A DNA stretch of 64,000 nt, taken from an archaeon. Lineage in GTDB: Archaea > Thermoproteota > Nitrososphaeria > Nitrososphaerales > Gagatemarchaeaceae. The position numbers and the translations under genes are program-made. The notes under the pieces are model-generated. The model did no database searches, had not been told where the DNA came from, and saw nothing but the letters and a program-made list of their open reading frames with translations. The stretch covers positions 1 to 64,000 of the forward strand of contig JAKAUC010000018.1 in assembly GCA_021827865.1 (NCBI GenBank), given 5' to 3'. Positions 34,361 to 42,574 of this stretch are shown here, piece after piece (the first letter of the stretch is position 1; every line of letters begins with the position of its first letter).

Positions 34361-35185
34361 CTACTGCCCGAGCAGCGTCTGCTGCCCAGTCCCTTGAGGT
34401 TTCCAGTCGAGCTCCATCAGGCCGAGGAGCCTGCGGAACTCGTTGGCGGACTCGGGGCTGAAGCCTGCGAAGTGGTTGTTGAAGAAGACGTAGCCAGATT
34501 CGAACTTCTCGGCGTTGTCCTTGACCGCTCCCGCCCAGCGGGTCATGTCCTCGGACCTGTCCTTCTGCACCCCTGTGAACTCCATGATCTCCCTGTCCCC
34601 GACCATCCTGAGATAGACGAAGTCTGCGGTCACCTCAGGAGGGCTCTCGACGTACTGGTTCAGGCTCCATATCATGGCGACGTTGTTCTTCCTCAGGAGC
34701 GCGTAGACATCGGGGGTGAACCAGGACTTGTGGCGGAACTCTATGGCGTGCCTGAACTCGGGGCTGAGCAGAGAGAGGAACTCCTTCATCGTCTCGTGGT
34801 GGGTGCTCAGCTTGACGGAGGGCGGGAGCTGTATCGCAATCGGGCCCAGCTTGTCCTTCAGCTTGCTCATCACACTATAGAAGTAGACGAGCGTGGACTC
34901 GGAGTCCTTGAGCTTCTTCTCGTGGGTGATCTTCTTTGGGAGCTTTGGCGAGAAGACGAACCCTGCGGGGGTGTTGCTCCTCCACTGGCTCACCATGGAC
35001 TGGCTTGGAATCCTGTAGAAGCTGGAGTCGACCTCGACGCAGTTGAAGACCTTGGAGTAGAATGGGAGGTAGTCCTTGGCCGCGGTCCCCCTGGGGTAGA
35101 ATATGCCGTCCCAGTCCTTGTAGGACCATCCGCTGCACCCAATCCTAATGCCGTCGAGGTCCATGGAAGAGGAGACCGTTCCCAT
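34361..35185 (-). CDS. DUF72-family protein
   Basis: The protein has 274 residues from the ATG at 35185, about 25 nt after a TATA element; upstream in-frame codons cross that element. Motifs are IRIGCSGWSYKDWDGIFYP, FNCVEVDSSFYRIPS, FSPKLPKKITHEKKL, AIEFRHKSW and VFFNNHFAGFSPESANEFRRLL, diagnostic for DUF72, a TIM-barrel-like fold of unknown activity with a nuclease-like conserved acidic set. It is the promoter-proximal gene of a two-gene unit with dinB, hinting at DNA repair. Confidence 0.9.
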   Translation of the reverse strand: MGTVSSSMDLDGIRIGCSGWSYKDWDGIFYPRGTAAKDYLPFYSKVFNCVEVDSSFYRIPSQSMVSQWRSNTPAGFVFSPKLPKKITHEKKLKDSESTLVYFYSVMSKLKDKLGPIAIQLPPSVKLSTHHETMKEFLSLLSPEFRHAIEFRHKSWFTPDVYALLRKNNVAMIWSLNQYVESPPEVTADFVYLRMVGDREIMEFTGVQKDRSEDMTRWAGAVKDNAEKFESGYVFFNNHFAGFSPESANEFRRLLGLMELDWKPQGTGQQTLLGQ

Positions 35186-35203
35186 GGACGGTAAACGTTC
35201 GCC

Positions 35204-35214
35204 ATATTTATTTA
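35204..35214. promoter_or_regulatory. Shared TATA-like element for DUF72 and SPFH-module operons
   Basis: ATATTTATTTA sits about 25 nt from the ATG at 35185 (minus) and about 35 nt from the TTG at 35245 (plus), a good position for both divergent units. Confidence 0.5.
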
Positions 35215-35244
35215 GATGGAAAGGGGGTCGAGACCTGTAGGCCT

Positions 35245-35793
35245 TTGTCACAGGGTAGCCCGGACATCAGGCAGCAGGTGGAGGCCAACAGGGGCGTCGC
35301 GAAGAAGCTGGAGCTCCTCATACCTGGCCTCAGGGGATACAGAAGCAAGGAGGACATCAGGGTATCCGACGAGCTCCTTAGGAACCAGGTGGCCGACAGG
35401 CTCGACAAGGTGAGGGACAACCTCCAGCAGCTGAGGAAGCAGGTAGCATCGAGCAACGACTTCACCAACCTGACGAGCGTCGGGTCCCTCATTTCCCAGG
35501 TGCAGGCGCTCAGCGGCGAAGTGCGGCACGCGGGGCAGGGGTACTCGGGTTGGGTCGCCCCGATTCAAATCACCGACGACAAGCTGAACAAGCTTTACGA
35601 CTACGATTACTCGTTCGTCACTGCGGTCTTCCAGCTGGACGACGCGACGTCGCCAGGGAAGCTGGCGTACGACGGCGCCGCCCCCAACGCCATCCAGGCG
35701 GCGATGGGTGGTTTCGTCCGGGGAGTGGCTGACATCAGACAGAAGTGGTCGCAGAGGATGGAGGCCATAGAGGGCATAGCCCTCGGCCGGTGA
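35245..35793 (+). CDS. Helical protein of unknown function, first gene of SPFH module
   Basis: The protein has 182 residues and a TTG start. It is mostly helical with a coiled-coil-like central part (VADRLDKVRDNLQQLRKQVASS), then ITDDKLNKLYDYDYSFVTAVFQL and a C-terminal QKWSQRMEAIEGIALGR helix. No zinc or membrane motif is visible. It lies 5 nt before the SPFH gene, so a joint function in a membrane-associated or cytosolic scaffold is inferred. Family not recognised. Confidence 0.65.
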   Translation: MSQGSPDIRQQVEANRGVAKKLELLIPGLRGYRSKEDIRVSDELLRNQVADRLDKVRDNLQQLRKQVASSNDFTNLTSVGSLISQVQALSGEVRHAGQGYSGWVAPIQITDDKLNKLYDYDYSFVTAVFQLDDATSPGKLAYDGAAPNAIQAAMGGFVRGVADIRQKWSQRMEAIEGIALGR

Positions 35794-35798
35794 GTGCT

Positions 35799-36893
35799 AT
35801 GGTGTTCGGGAAGAAGAGCGAACCAGTCCCCGCCACAGGGGGGAGCGTATTCGGTTCGACGACGTTCGCCTGGGACGACAAGGACAAGCAGCCTTCGCCG
35901 GGAGTCTACAACGTGCTCTGGAAGGCGCCCCGCCAGATCAGGCTCAACGACAACGTCGTGGTGAGGGAGGACGAGATCGCGGTGTTCTACCGGGACGGGA
36001 AGGCGCTGACATACTTCGACCAGCCCAACAGGTACGCGCTGACAGACTTCAACGCCCCCGTGGTGGGCAACCTCCTGAAGTTCTTCACCGGGGTGACCCA
36101 GTGGGCCGAGGTCTATTTCGTCCCGAAGCGATATCTCGACGGGAAATTCGGGACCACCCAGCCCTACCAGTTCACCGACCCGACCTTCGGGATAGTCAAC
36201 CTGAGGGTGTTCGGCGAGTACAGGTGGAGGATTTCGTCCCCCGAGCTTTTCATCAACCAGTTCGTAGGGACCTTCGGCGCGGACACCTCAGTCGACGTGG
36301 AGGAGAGGGTGAGGGAGCAGCTGGTCATCCTCGTGTACAACGCACTGGGGAAGATGAAGCAGCAGGGGTTGAAGGTCACGGACCTGGCGGCCAACCTCAT
36401 GAACATCGAACAGGAGGTGCTCGCCGTCGGCCCGGACCACCTCGGGCAGTATGGGATTGAAATCAACAAGGTCTCGGGGCTGAACATCAGTCTCCCCGAT
36501 GAGGTCCAGCATGCTATTGACACCAGGTCAGAGATGCAAGTTCTGGGGGTCAATTTCATGCAATACCAGACCGGAAAGGCCATCGACAACGCCGCGAAGA
36601 ACACAAGCGGAGGGGCGGGGATGTTCGCGGGCCTCGGGGCAGGGATTGGTGCTGGAGGGGCGATTGGAGGGCAGATGGCCCAGGGGATGGGCCAGACTAT
36701 GAACCAGAGGAGCTGTCCCAACTGTGGTTCTCTGATATCGGCTACGGCGAAGTTCTGCCCGAACTGCGGAGCCACCATCGCTGGATCTCAGGGCCCACCA
36801 GCACCGGCTGGCACGAGCAAATTCTGCCCGAACTGCGGCAGCCCGATAGCTGCCGGGGCGAAGTTCTGCAATAATTGTGGGACCAAGCTTTAG
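35799..36893 (+). CDS. SPFH-domain (virion-core-like/YdjI-type) protein with two C-terminal zinc ribbons
   Basis: The protein has 364 residues from the ATG at 35799. The SPFH/band-7-like domain spans about 30-250 (VLWKAPRQIRLNDNVVVREDEIAVFYRDGKALTYFDQPNRYAL pattern, EYRWRISSPELFINQFVG, VREQLVILVYNAL). A Gly-rich hydrophobic stretch (about 275-305) follows, and two zinc ribbons (CPNC/CPNC and CPNC/CNNC) end the protein. SPFH proteins form membrane microdomain scaffolds; a close relative family is annotated as virion core protein. Next gene starts directly after the stop. Confidence 0.82.
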   Translation: MVFGKKSEPVPATGGSVFGSTTFAWDDKDKQPSPGVYNVLWKAPRQIRLNDNVVVREDEIAVFYRDGKALTYFDQPNRYALTDFNAPVVGNLLKFFTGVTQWAEVYFVPKRYLDGKFGTTQPYQFTDPTFGIVNLRVFGEYRWRISSPELFINQFVGTFGADTSVDVEERVREQLVILVYNALGKMKQQGLKVTDLAANLMNIEQEVLAVGPDHLGQYGIEINKVSGLNISLPDEVQHAIDTRSEMQVLGVNFMQYQTGKAIDNAAKNTSGGAGMFAGLGAGIGAGGAIGGQMAQGMGQTMNQRSCPNCGSLISATAKFCPNCGATIAGSQGPPAPAGTSKFCPNCGSPIAAGAKFCNNCGTKL

Positions 36894-37922
36894 GTGAACC
36901 TGATGTTTTGTCAAAAGTGCGGAGCCCAGTTACCCGACGACGCAGAGTTCTGTTCCAAGTGCGGCGCGAAGGTCGGCCAGGCGTCGCAGGGGGCACCGCA
37001 GACCGCGGCCGCCCAGCAGGATGTCTTAGCCTCCACCGGCGCGACATCCCTGAAGTGTCCCAGCTGTGGGGCCCCGATAGCCCCCAAGTTCGGCGAGATG
37101 TTCATCACCTGCGAGTACTGCGGGAGCAGCGTATCCCTCGGGAACCAGGGGTGGAAGAGCATCGACAAGCACACGATGCTCCCCGTCAAGATAGCTCAAC
37201 AGGACGAGCTGATGAAGGAGATCCATGGGCTCATGGACAGGGGGTTACTCCACCGCCACCTTCAGGAGTCGTCTACCCTGGAAGAAGTCAACCTGGCCCT
37301 GGTCCCTTACTGGCTGCTGCCTGTCTCTGCGAGGACCTCGCTGGTGGCGGTAGACATGGCGGCTGAAGCCGGCCAGATCGCCACCACGGCGGCCCTGGCC
37401 GGGATAATGGGAGGCGCACTGGGAGGCGGGAGGGACAGGGGGTTCGGGGGAGGAGGCTTGTTCACCGGCATGATGATGGGGACGATGATGGGAGGAGGGG
37501 GGTTAGGGTTCGGTGGTGGGGGCCAGGGGAACAGCCGGGCCTATCAGATGGACAACGACTACAACTTTCCCATAGTCGGACTGAAGGCCCTCGCGGACTA
37601 CCAGCCCAAGGACTACCAGTTCAACCTCGCCGACAGGGTGGTGTTCGACGTGACGAAGGTCAAAGGGATCAAGGTCCTCAACGGAGACGTCGGGGAAGAG
37701 GTAGCCAAGACCCAGGCCAAGACCCTGGTGGACCAGCTGCAGTCGCAGAAGGCACACTCCGCTCACCATATGATTCAGAAGCTTACGACGGAGTCAGACG
37801 TCGGCGAGGCAGAGCTGCTGCACGCCCCTGTCTGGTTCGCGAGATACCAGCACAAGAACGGGAAGATCGTGCTGGTGATCGACGCGAACTCGGGCGGCGT
37901 CATCAACAGCATCGGGCTCTAG
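36894..37922 (+). CDS. Zinc-ribbon protein with Gly-rich membrane-like centre
   Basis: The protein has 342 residues with a GTG start directly after the SPFH gene stop. Ribbons CQKC/CSKC (about 6-25) and CPSC/CEYC (about 55-77) precede a helical region, a Gly/Met-rich hydrophobic segment (about 160-215) and an alpha/beta C-terminal domain. The ribbon-plus-Gly-rich design matches its SPFH neighbour and suggests physical association. No catalytic motif is visible. Function unknown. Confidence 0.72.
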   Translation: MNLMFCQKCGAQLPDDAEFCSKCGAKVGQASQGAPQTAAAQQDVLASTGATSLKCPSCGAPIAPKFGEMFITCEYCGSSVSLGNQGWKSIDKHTMLPVKIAQQDELMKEIHGLMDRGLLHRHLQESSTLEEVNLALVPYWLLPVSARTSLVAVDMAAEAGQIATTAALAGIMGGALGGGRDRGFGGGGLFTGMMMGTMMGGGGLGFGGGGQGNSRAYQMDNDYNFPIVGLKALADYQPKDYQFNLADRVVFDVTKVKGIKVLNGDVGEEVAKTQAKTLVDQLQSQKAHSAHHMIQKLTTESDVGEAELLHAPVWFARYQHKNGKIVLVIDANSGGVINSIGL

Positions 37923-37966
37923 GAAGACGCCTAACCCAGAAATACGCGGGGAGCTGCCAGCCGGCC

Positions 37967-38188
37967 ATGGCCGCAAGCAAGCAGGGGGTCCCCGTCATCA
38001 TCCCGAACGATGTCTGGCACCCTTTGATGGAGATAAGGTCCCAGTTGGACTCTGAGTGCCCTGGGGCGCCGACGCCCATCGAGGAGCTCCTCCGCGAGAT
38101 AGTGAGGCACTATGAGCGCTGCGACAAGGCAGCGGACGAAGCCGAGGAGTTCTGCAAGAGGGCCCAAGCCTGGAAGAGAAAGAAGTAG
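37967..38188 (+). CDS. Small helical, ribbon-helix-helix-like protein
   Basis: The protein has 73 residues. PVIIPNDVWHPLMEIRSQLD followed by a TPIEELLREIVRHYERCDKAADEAEEFCKRAQ helix resembles a short beta strand and two helices of a ribbon-helix-helix domain, but the match is weak. It follows the SPFH module by 44 nt and may be part of it. Confidence 0.5.
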   Translation: MAASKQGVPVIIPNDVWHPLMEIRSQLDSECPGAPTPIEELLREIVRHYERCDKAADEAEEFCKRAQAWKRKK

Positions 38189-38274
38189 CTGGGACCGAAG
38201 CGTGAGATGGGGGGAAACCTTCCCATGGTGGGCTGCCTGCCATAGTACGCCCTGAGTGCTGGAATTCTTCTGAA

Positions 38275-38718
38275 TCAGGTTGTCGTGGTTGGAGGAGAAG
38301 CCGGCTGGAGAGGCGCGGCCTGGGCGCCTCCGCCGAAGAAGGCCCTTACGTTTGGGCGGAACAGATACCACAGTATGACGCCGTCGATGACCAAGCCCAC
38401 CACACCCGAGATAGAGAGCAGGGCGAGGCTCGCGAGGCTCCCCACGATCCCAAGGCCAGAGAGGATGATAGCCAGTATCCTGGCCCACCCTCTTCCGGTC
38501 CAAAGACCCCAGCCCACGAGGAGCCCCAGAATCCCGAATATGGCCACCGCCCCCCCGACGGCTATCCCTATCCCTGCAGGGATGGCTAAGCCGAGGGCCG
38601 AGAGAAGCGACCCGGTTACAGCCGCCACCGCCACGCCGATGAGAAGTATGATCAGTCCCCCGAGCATCTGCAATATCGCCAGGATTGCTATCCCCGCGGG
38701 CCTGGGGGGCCTCATCAA
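38275..38718 (-). CDS. Four-helix membrane protein of unknown function
   Basis: The protein has 147 residues from a TTG (an ATG one codon later is equally likely). Four hydrophobic helices at about 9-35, 38-70, 80-103 and 104-122 are visible, with GWGLWTGRGWARILAIILSGLGI typical of small archaeal and bacterial 4-TM proteins. The tail is Pro/Thr-rich. Function not recognised. Confidence 0.62.
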   Translation of the reverse strand: MMRPPRPAGIAILAILQMLGGLIILLIGVAVAAVTGSLLSALGLAIPAGIGIAVGGAVAIFGILGLLVGWGLWTGRGWARILAIILSGLGIVGSLASLALLSISGVVGLVIDGVILWYLFRPNVRAFFGGGAQAAPLQPASPPTTTT

Positions 38719-38782
38719 GACATCAGTGCTTGACGACAGAGCTACATAAGCCTAAGCGCCCGTCGCGCACCTGACAGACATT

Positions 38783-38977
38783 TCAGCGCTGCAACGGCTT
38801 GAATTCGAACCCGCACTTGACGCACACCCTCATACCTGGCGCGTCTGTAATGACCTGACGGGTACCGCATCGGGGGCATTCTACGGTCAAGCTCGCGTGC
38901 TTCACGGACCCGGAGTGCTCCGAGCGGACCTTGTTTATGGCGTCGCTGTATGCGTCACGCCCGTAGCGAGGTGCCAT
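38783..38977 (-). CDS. Small zinc-ribbon protein (faintly L37Ae-like)
   Basis: The protein has 64 residues. The N-terminal RYGRDAYSDAINKVRSEH segment and the CPRCG...CVKCG ribbon recall ribosomal protein L37Ae in layout, but the match is faint and the ribbon order alone is common. It is transcribed with the preceding 39014-39295 gene (36-nt gap). Confidence 0.5.
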   Translation of the reverse strand: MAPRYGRDAYSDAINKVRSEHSGSVKHASLTVECPRCGTRQVITDAPGMRVCVKCGFEFKPLQR

Positions 38978-39013
38978 GGGGCCTCCTTGGACGACCAGGA
39001 ACTAAAGGTTGTC

Positions 39014-39295
39014 CTAGCTGACTTCGTCCAGCGTGAAAGTGAACCTGGCGCCGGCGAACTCCCCTGTGCTCACTCTCTCCCAGGTGACCTTGTACGTCTT
39101 GGTGACGTTCGCCCCGATGATGCTTATCTGCTTCGGGACTTCAGAGAATAGCCTCTCGACCTTGGCCTGGTCCTTGGTGAATATCAGGCTCCGCCTGCGC
39201 TTCATGAGGTATTTCACAGCCACGTTCCGGTGGGCGTTGCCTTCCACGGGAATCTTCTCGGTGCCGGTGTCTATCGTGAACGATCTCTTCGCCAT
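39014..39295 (-). CDS. Small basic protein of unknown function
   Basis: The protein has 93 residues. It is basic (HRNVAVKYLMKRRRSLIF) with an alternating alpha/beta pattern and ends in FTFTLDEVS. No family recognised; nucleic-acid binding is possible because of its charge. It forms a pair with the zinc-ribbon gene downstream. Confidence 0.55.
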   Translation of the reverse strand: MAKRSFTIDTGTEKIPVEGNAHRNVAVKYLMKRRRSLIFTKDQAKVERLFSEVPKQISIIGANVTKTYKVTWERVSTGEFAGARFTFTLDEVS

Positions 39296-39400
39296 CTCTA
39301 GGCATCTGGGAGGGGCCGCCGGTGGTAAATAGTTTCGGGGTCAAGCGGAGTGCACAATGAACTCGAATGCCAGAGAGCATGATCACAGAGAGAGGGCGCT

Positions 39401-39733
39401 TTAGGGTCTCTTGATATTTGTCACGAGGAGCCTGAACTGGAGGGTCTTCCCCGCCATGGGATGCCTGCCCGTCTTCCCGTACGCCTTTTCTGGAGGAAGT
39501 GTGATCTCCTTGCTCTCGTTCACCTGCATGCCGACGAGCGCCTCCTCGAAGCCGCTTATCACCTGGTGCTGGCCGAGCACAACCTGGAGGGGCTTGTAGT
39601 CCCGCGCCGGGCTGAACAGGCCAGACTTGACCGCTTCGGCCTTCATGCTTGTGTCGAACACCTTCCCGCCCGGAAACTTCCCGACGTAATGGACAGAAAT
39701 CGTGTCCCCGTTCTGTGCCTTCACGTCGCTCAT
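39401..39733 (-). CDS. FKBP-type peptidyl-prolyl cis-trans isomerase
   Basis: The protein has 110 residues from the ATG at 39733. A longer reading crosses the TATA element CTTAATTAC about 33 nt upstream and adds nothing family-like. NGDTISVHYVGKFPGGKVFDTSM, VVLGQHQVISGFEEALVGMQVNESKEITLPPEKAYGKTGRHPMAGKTL match the FKBP/SlyD layout, with an insert-in-flap position. It is a cytosolic folding catalyst. Confidence 0.88.
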   Translation of the reverse strand: MSDVKAQNGDTISVHYVGKFPGGKVFDTSMKAEAVKSGLFSPARDYKPLQVVLGQHQVISGFEEALVGMQVNESKEITLPPEKAYGKTGRHPMAGKTLQFRLLVTNIKRP

Positions 39734-40392
39734 GACTACGATGCCGCCTGGAAGGATGTAATTAAGGACAAAGCCGCCCCTCGCTGCCTTCGTCTGCCCG
39801 TTCAGGGCCATGCGAGGCCAGGCTTCCGCGCCCCGTTCCGGTTTCAGAACGCAAAGCTGAGGTCGATCCGCCCTCGGGACTCGGCCCGCACTCGGGATTC
39901 GGGCTCTTCTTCGGTCGAGGCGGTGCTAAGCATGGAGCTCCACACCCCGCTCGGTCGAAGAAGGGTCCTCCACCCTCCTGCGTGCCTCCTCCTTCGCGCA
40001 TCTCAACCCCGCCTGCGCTCCTCCACCTTCCCTGGGCGCGGTCGCCTGACCGCGCCGGGCTCTGGCGAGCACAAGGCTCCGCCTCTGACCCAAGAGCAGC
40101 CCGGAATATTCCCAGCCTCGCGCGTAACCAGCGTCGACTCGGGCTGCATCCCAGGCCATCGGCAGAGCCGACAGCGAGAGAGCTGAGACTGTTCTGGTGC
40201 GGGTCGCTGTTATCTTAGCTTGACTCTTGTTGCTGACAAAGAGCGAATATTCTTTTGACCACTGCATCGTCCTGCGGAAAGCGCGTGAGTTTCCCGAAGT
40301 CGCGACCCTCTGGGTCGGTCTACTGAAAGATGACACCGGGTGGAGCGTGCTTGAGCCCAAAGATGATATCTGCCCGCGGCCCCGGCCTTGGC
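39734..40392. other. Gene-free region with inverted repeats
   Basis: About 660 nt with no convincing gene. The perfect hairpin 40035-40043/40048-40056 (9-bp stem, 4-nt loop) and the imperfect inverted repeat 39907-39919/39950-39962 stand out. The longer ORFs (for example minus 39926-40360) are Arg/Ala-rich and lack family features. A non-coding RNA is possible. Confidence 0.35.
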
Positions 40393-40845
40393 ATGGCCGA
40401 ATCTGCGGTTCACAGATCTATGAAGGCCATAGTCAGGCGGGAGCTCGAGCGCGAGCGCTTCGCGGTGGTGGAGGAGCCGGTCGTCCCTCCAGGTCGCAGG
40501 GTGTCCTGGACCGCCTATCGTCCGGATCTTCTCGGATATAGGTCGGAGGGCGGGAAGGAGGAGGTCGTCCTCGTGGAATGTGAGACGCGCCCCCTGATGC
40601 GCAGGCTCGAAGCCAAGAAGTGCTCGACGGTGTGGTTTCAGCCGCGCGTCTATCGGGGCGGGTCCGTCAGGAAGATACTCGCCGTGCCGCAGGGCAGGCT
40701 CCATCGGGTCGACATGAGAATCAGGCGCAGCTGGGACATCTGGGTCCTCGGCCGAGACGCGACCATGGCGAAGTTTCCGGCCGTTCAGGAGAGTGCCGCC
40801 TGCGAGCCACGTTTCTCAAAATCGATAATCGAAGCAAGCGATTAA
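40393..40845 (+). CDS. Possible PD-(D/E)XK nuclease-fold protein
   Basis: The protein has 150 residues from the ATG at 40393. PDLLGYRSEG followed by VVLVECETRPLM gives a PD...E-x-E arrangement like the restriction-endonuclease core. The helix before (HRSMKAIVRRELERERFAVVEEPVVP) fits the same fold. A basic tail follows. This is inference from motif spacing; substrate unknown. A related motif occurs in the protein at 41826-42500. Confidence 0.55.
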   Translation: MAESAVHRSMKAIVRRELERERFAVVEEPVVPPGRRVSWTAYRPDLLGYRSEGGKEEVVLVECETRPLMRRLEAKKCSTVWFQPRVYRGGSVRKILAVPQGRLHRVDMRIRRSWDIWVLGRDATMAKFPAVQESAACEPRFSKSIIEASD

Positions 40846-40911
40846 TATGCGTCGTGTGTTTAACAAACCACTCGTCCGGCCAGGAGAAGGATGGATTCGC
40901 GGAGAAGAAGA

Positions 40912-41076
40912 GGTGCCGGGGAAAGCCTCGGCGCCTGGTACCATCCGCGAGCGGGATGGTGGCGCGTAGAGCCGGGGAAACCCGGACTTCAACGAAGGCC
41001 AAACCGAGGGCGAACCGGGACGGCGGCGGTGAAGGAACGCTACGAAGCCGCCGTCGGAGGAAAGCCACATCCCTCC
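40912..41076 (+). ncRNA. Candidate structured RNA or 5' leader before phosphoribosyltransferase
   Basis: Five hairpins lie in 165 nt: 40912-40921/40926-40935 (10 bp, 4-nt loop), 40940-40946/40954-40960, 40972-40976/40981-40985 with a GAAA tetraloop, 41020-41027/41047-41054 (8 bp), and 41056-41060/41072-41076. GGCGC at 40961-40965 can compete for 40931-40935, so two structures are possible. No coding frame with family features covers it. It ends 62 nt before the gene at 41139. The strand is inferred from that gene. It matches no RNA family I know. Confidence 0.4.
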
Positions 41077-41138
41077 TGAGAGCCGGGCGAGGCAACCAAA
41101 TATCAGCCGGTTCTCACCTCTAGCGGGGGACTTCGGAG

Positions 41139-41783
41139 ATGCTCTACAAGGACCGGGCGGACGCAGGAAAGCGCCTCGCGGGGGCCCTCCTGCATCTCAG
41201 GGGCGAGGACTTGGTCGTGCTCGGGATACCGAGGGGAGGCGTGGTGGTGGCGAACGAAGTTGCCAAGACGCTGGACGCCCCGCTGGACGTCGTGGTGACC
41301 AAGAAGATTGAAGCGCCAGGGGAACCAGAGTATGCCCTCGGAGCGGTCACCCAGGAAGGAGAAGTGATGATGGACAGGCAGGCTGCGGAGTCCTTGGGGG
41401 CCAGTGCGGCGTACCTTGACTACCAGATTCGACTCAAGCGGGAAGAGGTGAAGGACAGGATGCAGAAGCTGCGGGGGTCAGCCCCCTACCCTAGACTGGA
41501 AGGCAAGGTGGTGGTCATAGTGGACGATGGCATAGCCACCGGGAGTTCGGTGAGCGCGGCCGTGATGTCGGTGAAGAAGCGGGGCCCGAAGGATGTCATC
41601 GTCGCGGTTCCGGTGGCGCCGGCGGACGCGGTGCAGGCCCTCTCCGAAGACGGAACCAAGGTCGTCTGTGTTTCGACCCCAGGACCGTTCCTGGCCATAG
41701 GGGAGTTCTATGAAGACTTCGGGCAGGTTGAGGACATCGAAGTGAAGAGAATCCTTGACGAAAACGCTGCAAGGCGCCGCTGA
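41139..41783 (+). CDS. Phosphoribosyltransferase-domain protein
   Basis: The protein has 214 residues. The PRPP-binding signature VVVIVDDGIATGSS near 124-137 and the LVVLGIPRGGVVVANEVAK loop are clear. ALGAVTQEGEVMMD and the family length match the PRTase-like proteins of the COG1926 type, which differ from the standard purine and pyrimidine enzymes. Substrate unknown. The hairpin-dense stretch just upstream may be its leader. Confidence 0.85.
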   Translation: MLYKDRADAGKRLAGALLHLRGEDLVVLGIPRGGVVVANEVAKTLDAPLDVVVTKKIEAPGEPEYALGAVTQEGEVMMDRQAAESLGASAAYLDYQIRLKREEVKDRMQKLRGSAPYPRLEGKVVVIVDDGIATGSSVSAAVMSVKKRGPKDVIVAVPVAPADAVQALSEDGTKVVCVSTPGPFLAIGEFYEDFGQVEDIEVKRILDENAARRR

Positions 41784-41825
41784 GGCCCCACGCCCTTAGC
41801 ATCCAGGGGGGAGCGAGGCCGAGCT

Positions 41826-42500
41826 TTGGACGTCCGCAAGTTCGAGGGCGACCTCTACGAGCTCGCCGGCAGGGCCTGCCACGTCGACACCGAAGAAGTA
41901 AGATCCAAGGTGTTTGCCATCGCCGACGTCCTGGTCAACCTTTACAAAAAGAACCTCGTGAAGATCAACCATTCGGCCCTGGAGTTGGTGTGCGCCAGGG
42001 GCCTGATAAAGCAAGGCTACGATGTGAAAGTAGAGCACAGGCTGGACAAGATCCTGGTCTGCGATGTGATGGGGTCGAGGGGGGACGGGCCCCTCATAGT
42101 CGAGATAGAGACCGGGTTCATACCGCCCGAAGCGGCCCTGGAACCTTCGGCGTATGCGCGGAGCCGGATTGCCAGCAAGATATCCAGGTACAGCAGGTAT
42201 GCGGGGAAGTTCGCCCTGGGGACAACTCCCTCGTACATTCTGGACATCCCCGGGTTCTTCATCGGGGCTCCACGGAACAGGACCCACGAAGAGGCCGCAC
42301 GGATCAAAGAGCTCACCGACGTCGCCTACAACAAGCCCGAGATCTCCATAGACGACCTTATGCAGGCGAGGCTTCACGCCGTGTTTCTGATAGATGTCGA
42401 CTCCGGGGGTGTACAGGAAATCGACCCCGAGGCCTACGATAGGATGGCGCTGGCCGTCCTGGATTGGCGCCGGAGTGTCCAAGGCTTAAATCCGCGCTGA
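41826..42500 (+). CDS. Conserved archaeal protein, possible nuclease fold
   Basis: The protein has 224 residues and a TTG start. After a helical N-terminus (about 1-70) comes HRLDKILVCDVMGSRGDGPLIVEIETGFIPP, in which D...E-x-E-x-G resembles the PD-(D/E)XK core. Then come basic and aromatic segments SRIASKISRYSRYAGKFALGTTPSYILDIPGFF. The latter region looks like a helix-strand pair. Function unknown. It lies 42 nt after the PRTase gene and before the pyr operon. Confidence 0.58.
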   Translation: MDVRKFEGDLYELAGRACHVDTEEVRSKVFAIADVLVNLYKKNLVKINHSALELVCARGLIKQGYDVKVEHRLDKILVCDVMGSRGDGPLIVEIETGFIPPEAALEPSAYARSRIASKISRYSRYAGKFALGTTPSYILDIPGFFIGAPRNRTHEEAARIKELTDVAYNKPEISIDDLMQARLHAVFLIDVDSGGVQEIDPEAYDRMALAVLDWRRSVQGLNPR

Positions 42501-42574
42501 AACGCAACACAGCGCGGGTTCAATTTCGCAAGCGCGTGCAGGCTGACAGGACCCGTGTTTTGGAGGGGTGATTC

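Noticed and set aside
34331..35194. 287-codon plus-strand ORF opposite DUF72
   Set aside because: Antisense shadow of a clear DUF72 gene.
38783..38977. Assigning this ribbon protein as ribosomal protein L37Ae
   Set aside because: Only the RYG start and CxxC spacing agree; the typical L37Ae GIWxCxxCG segment is not present, so it is left as a zinc ribbon.
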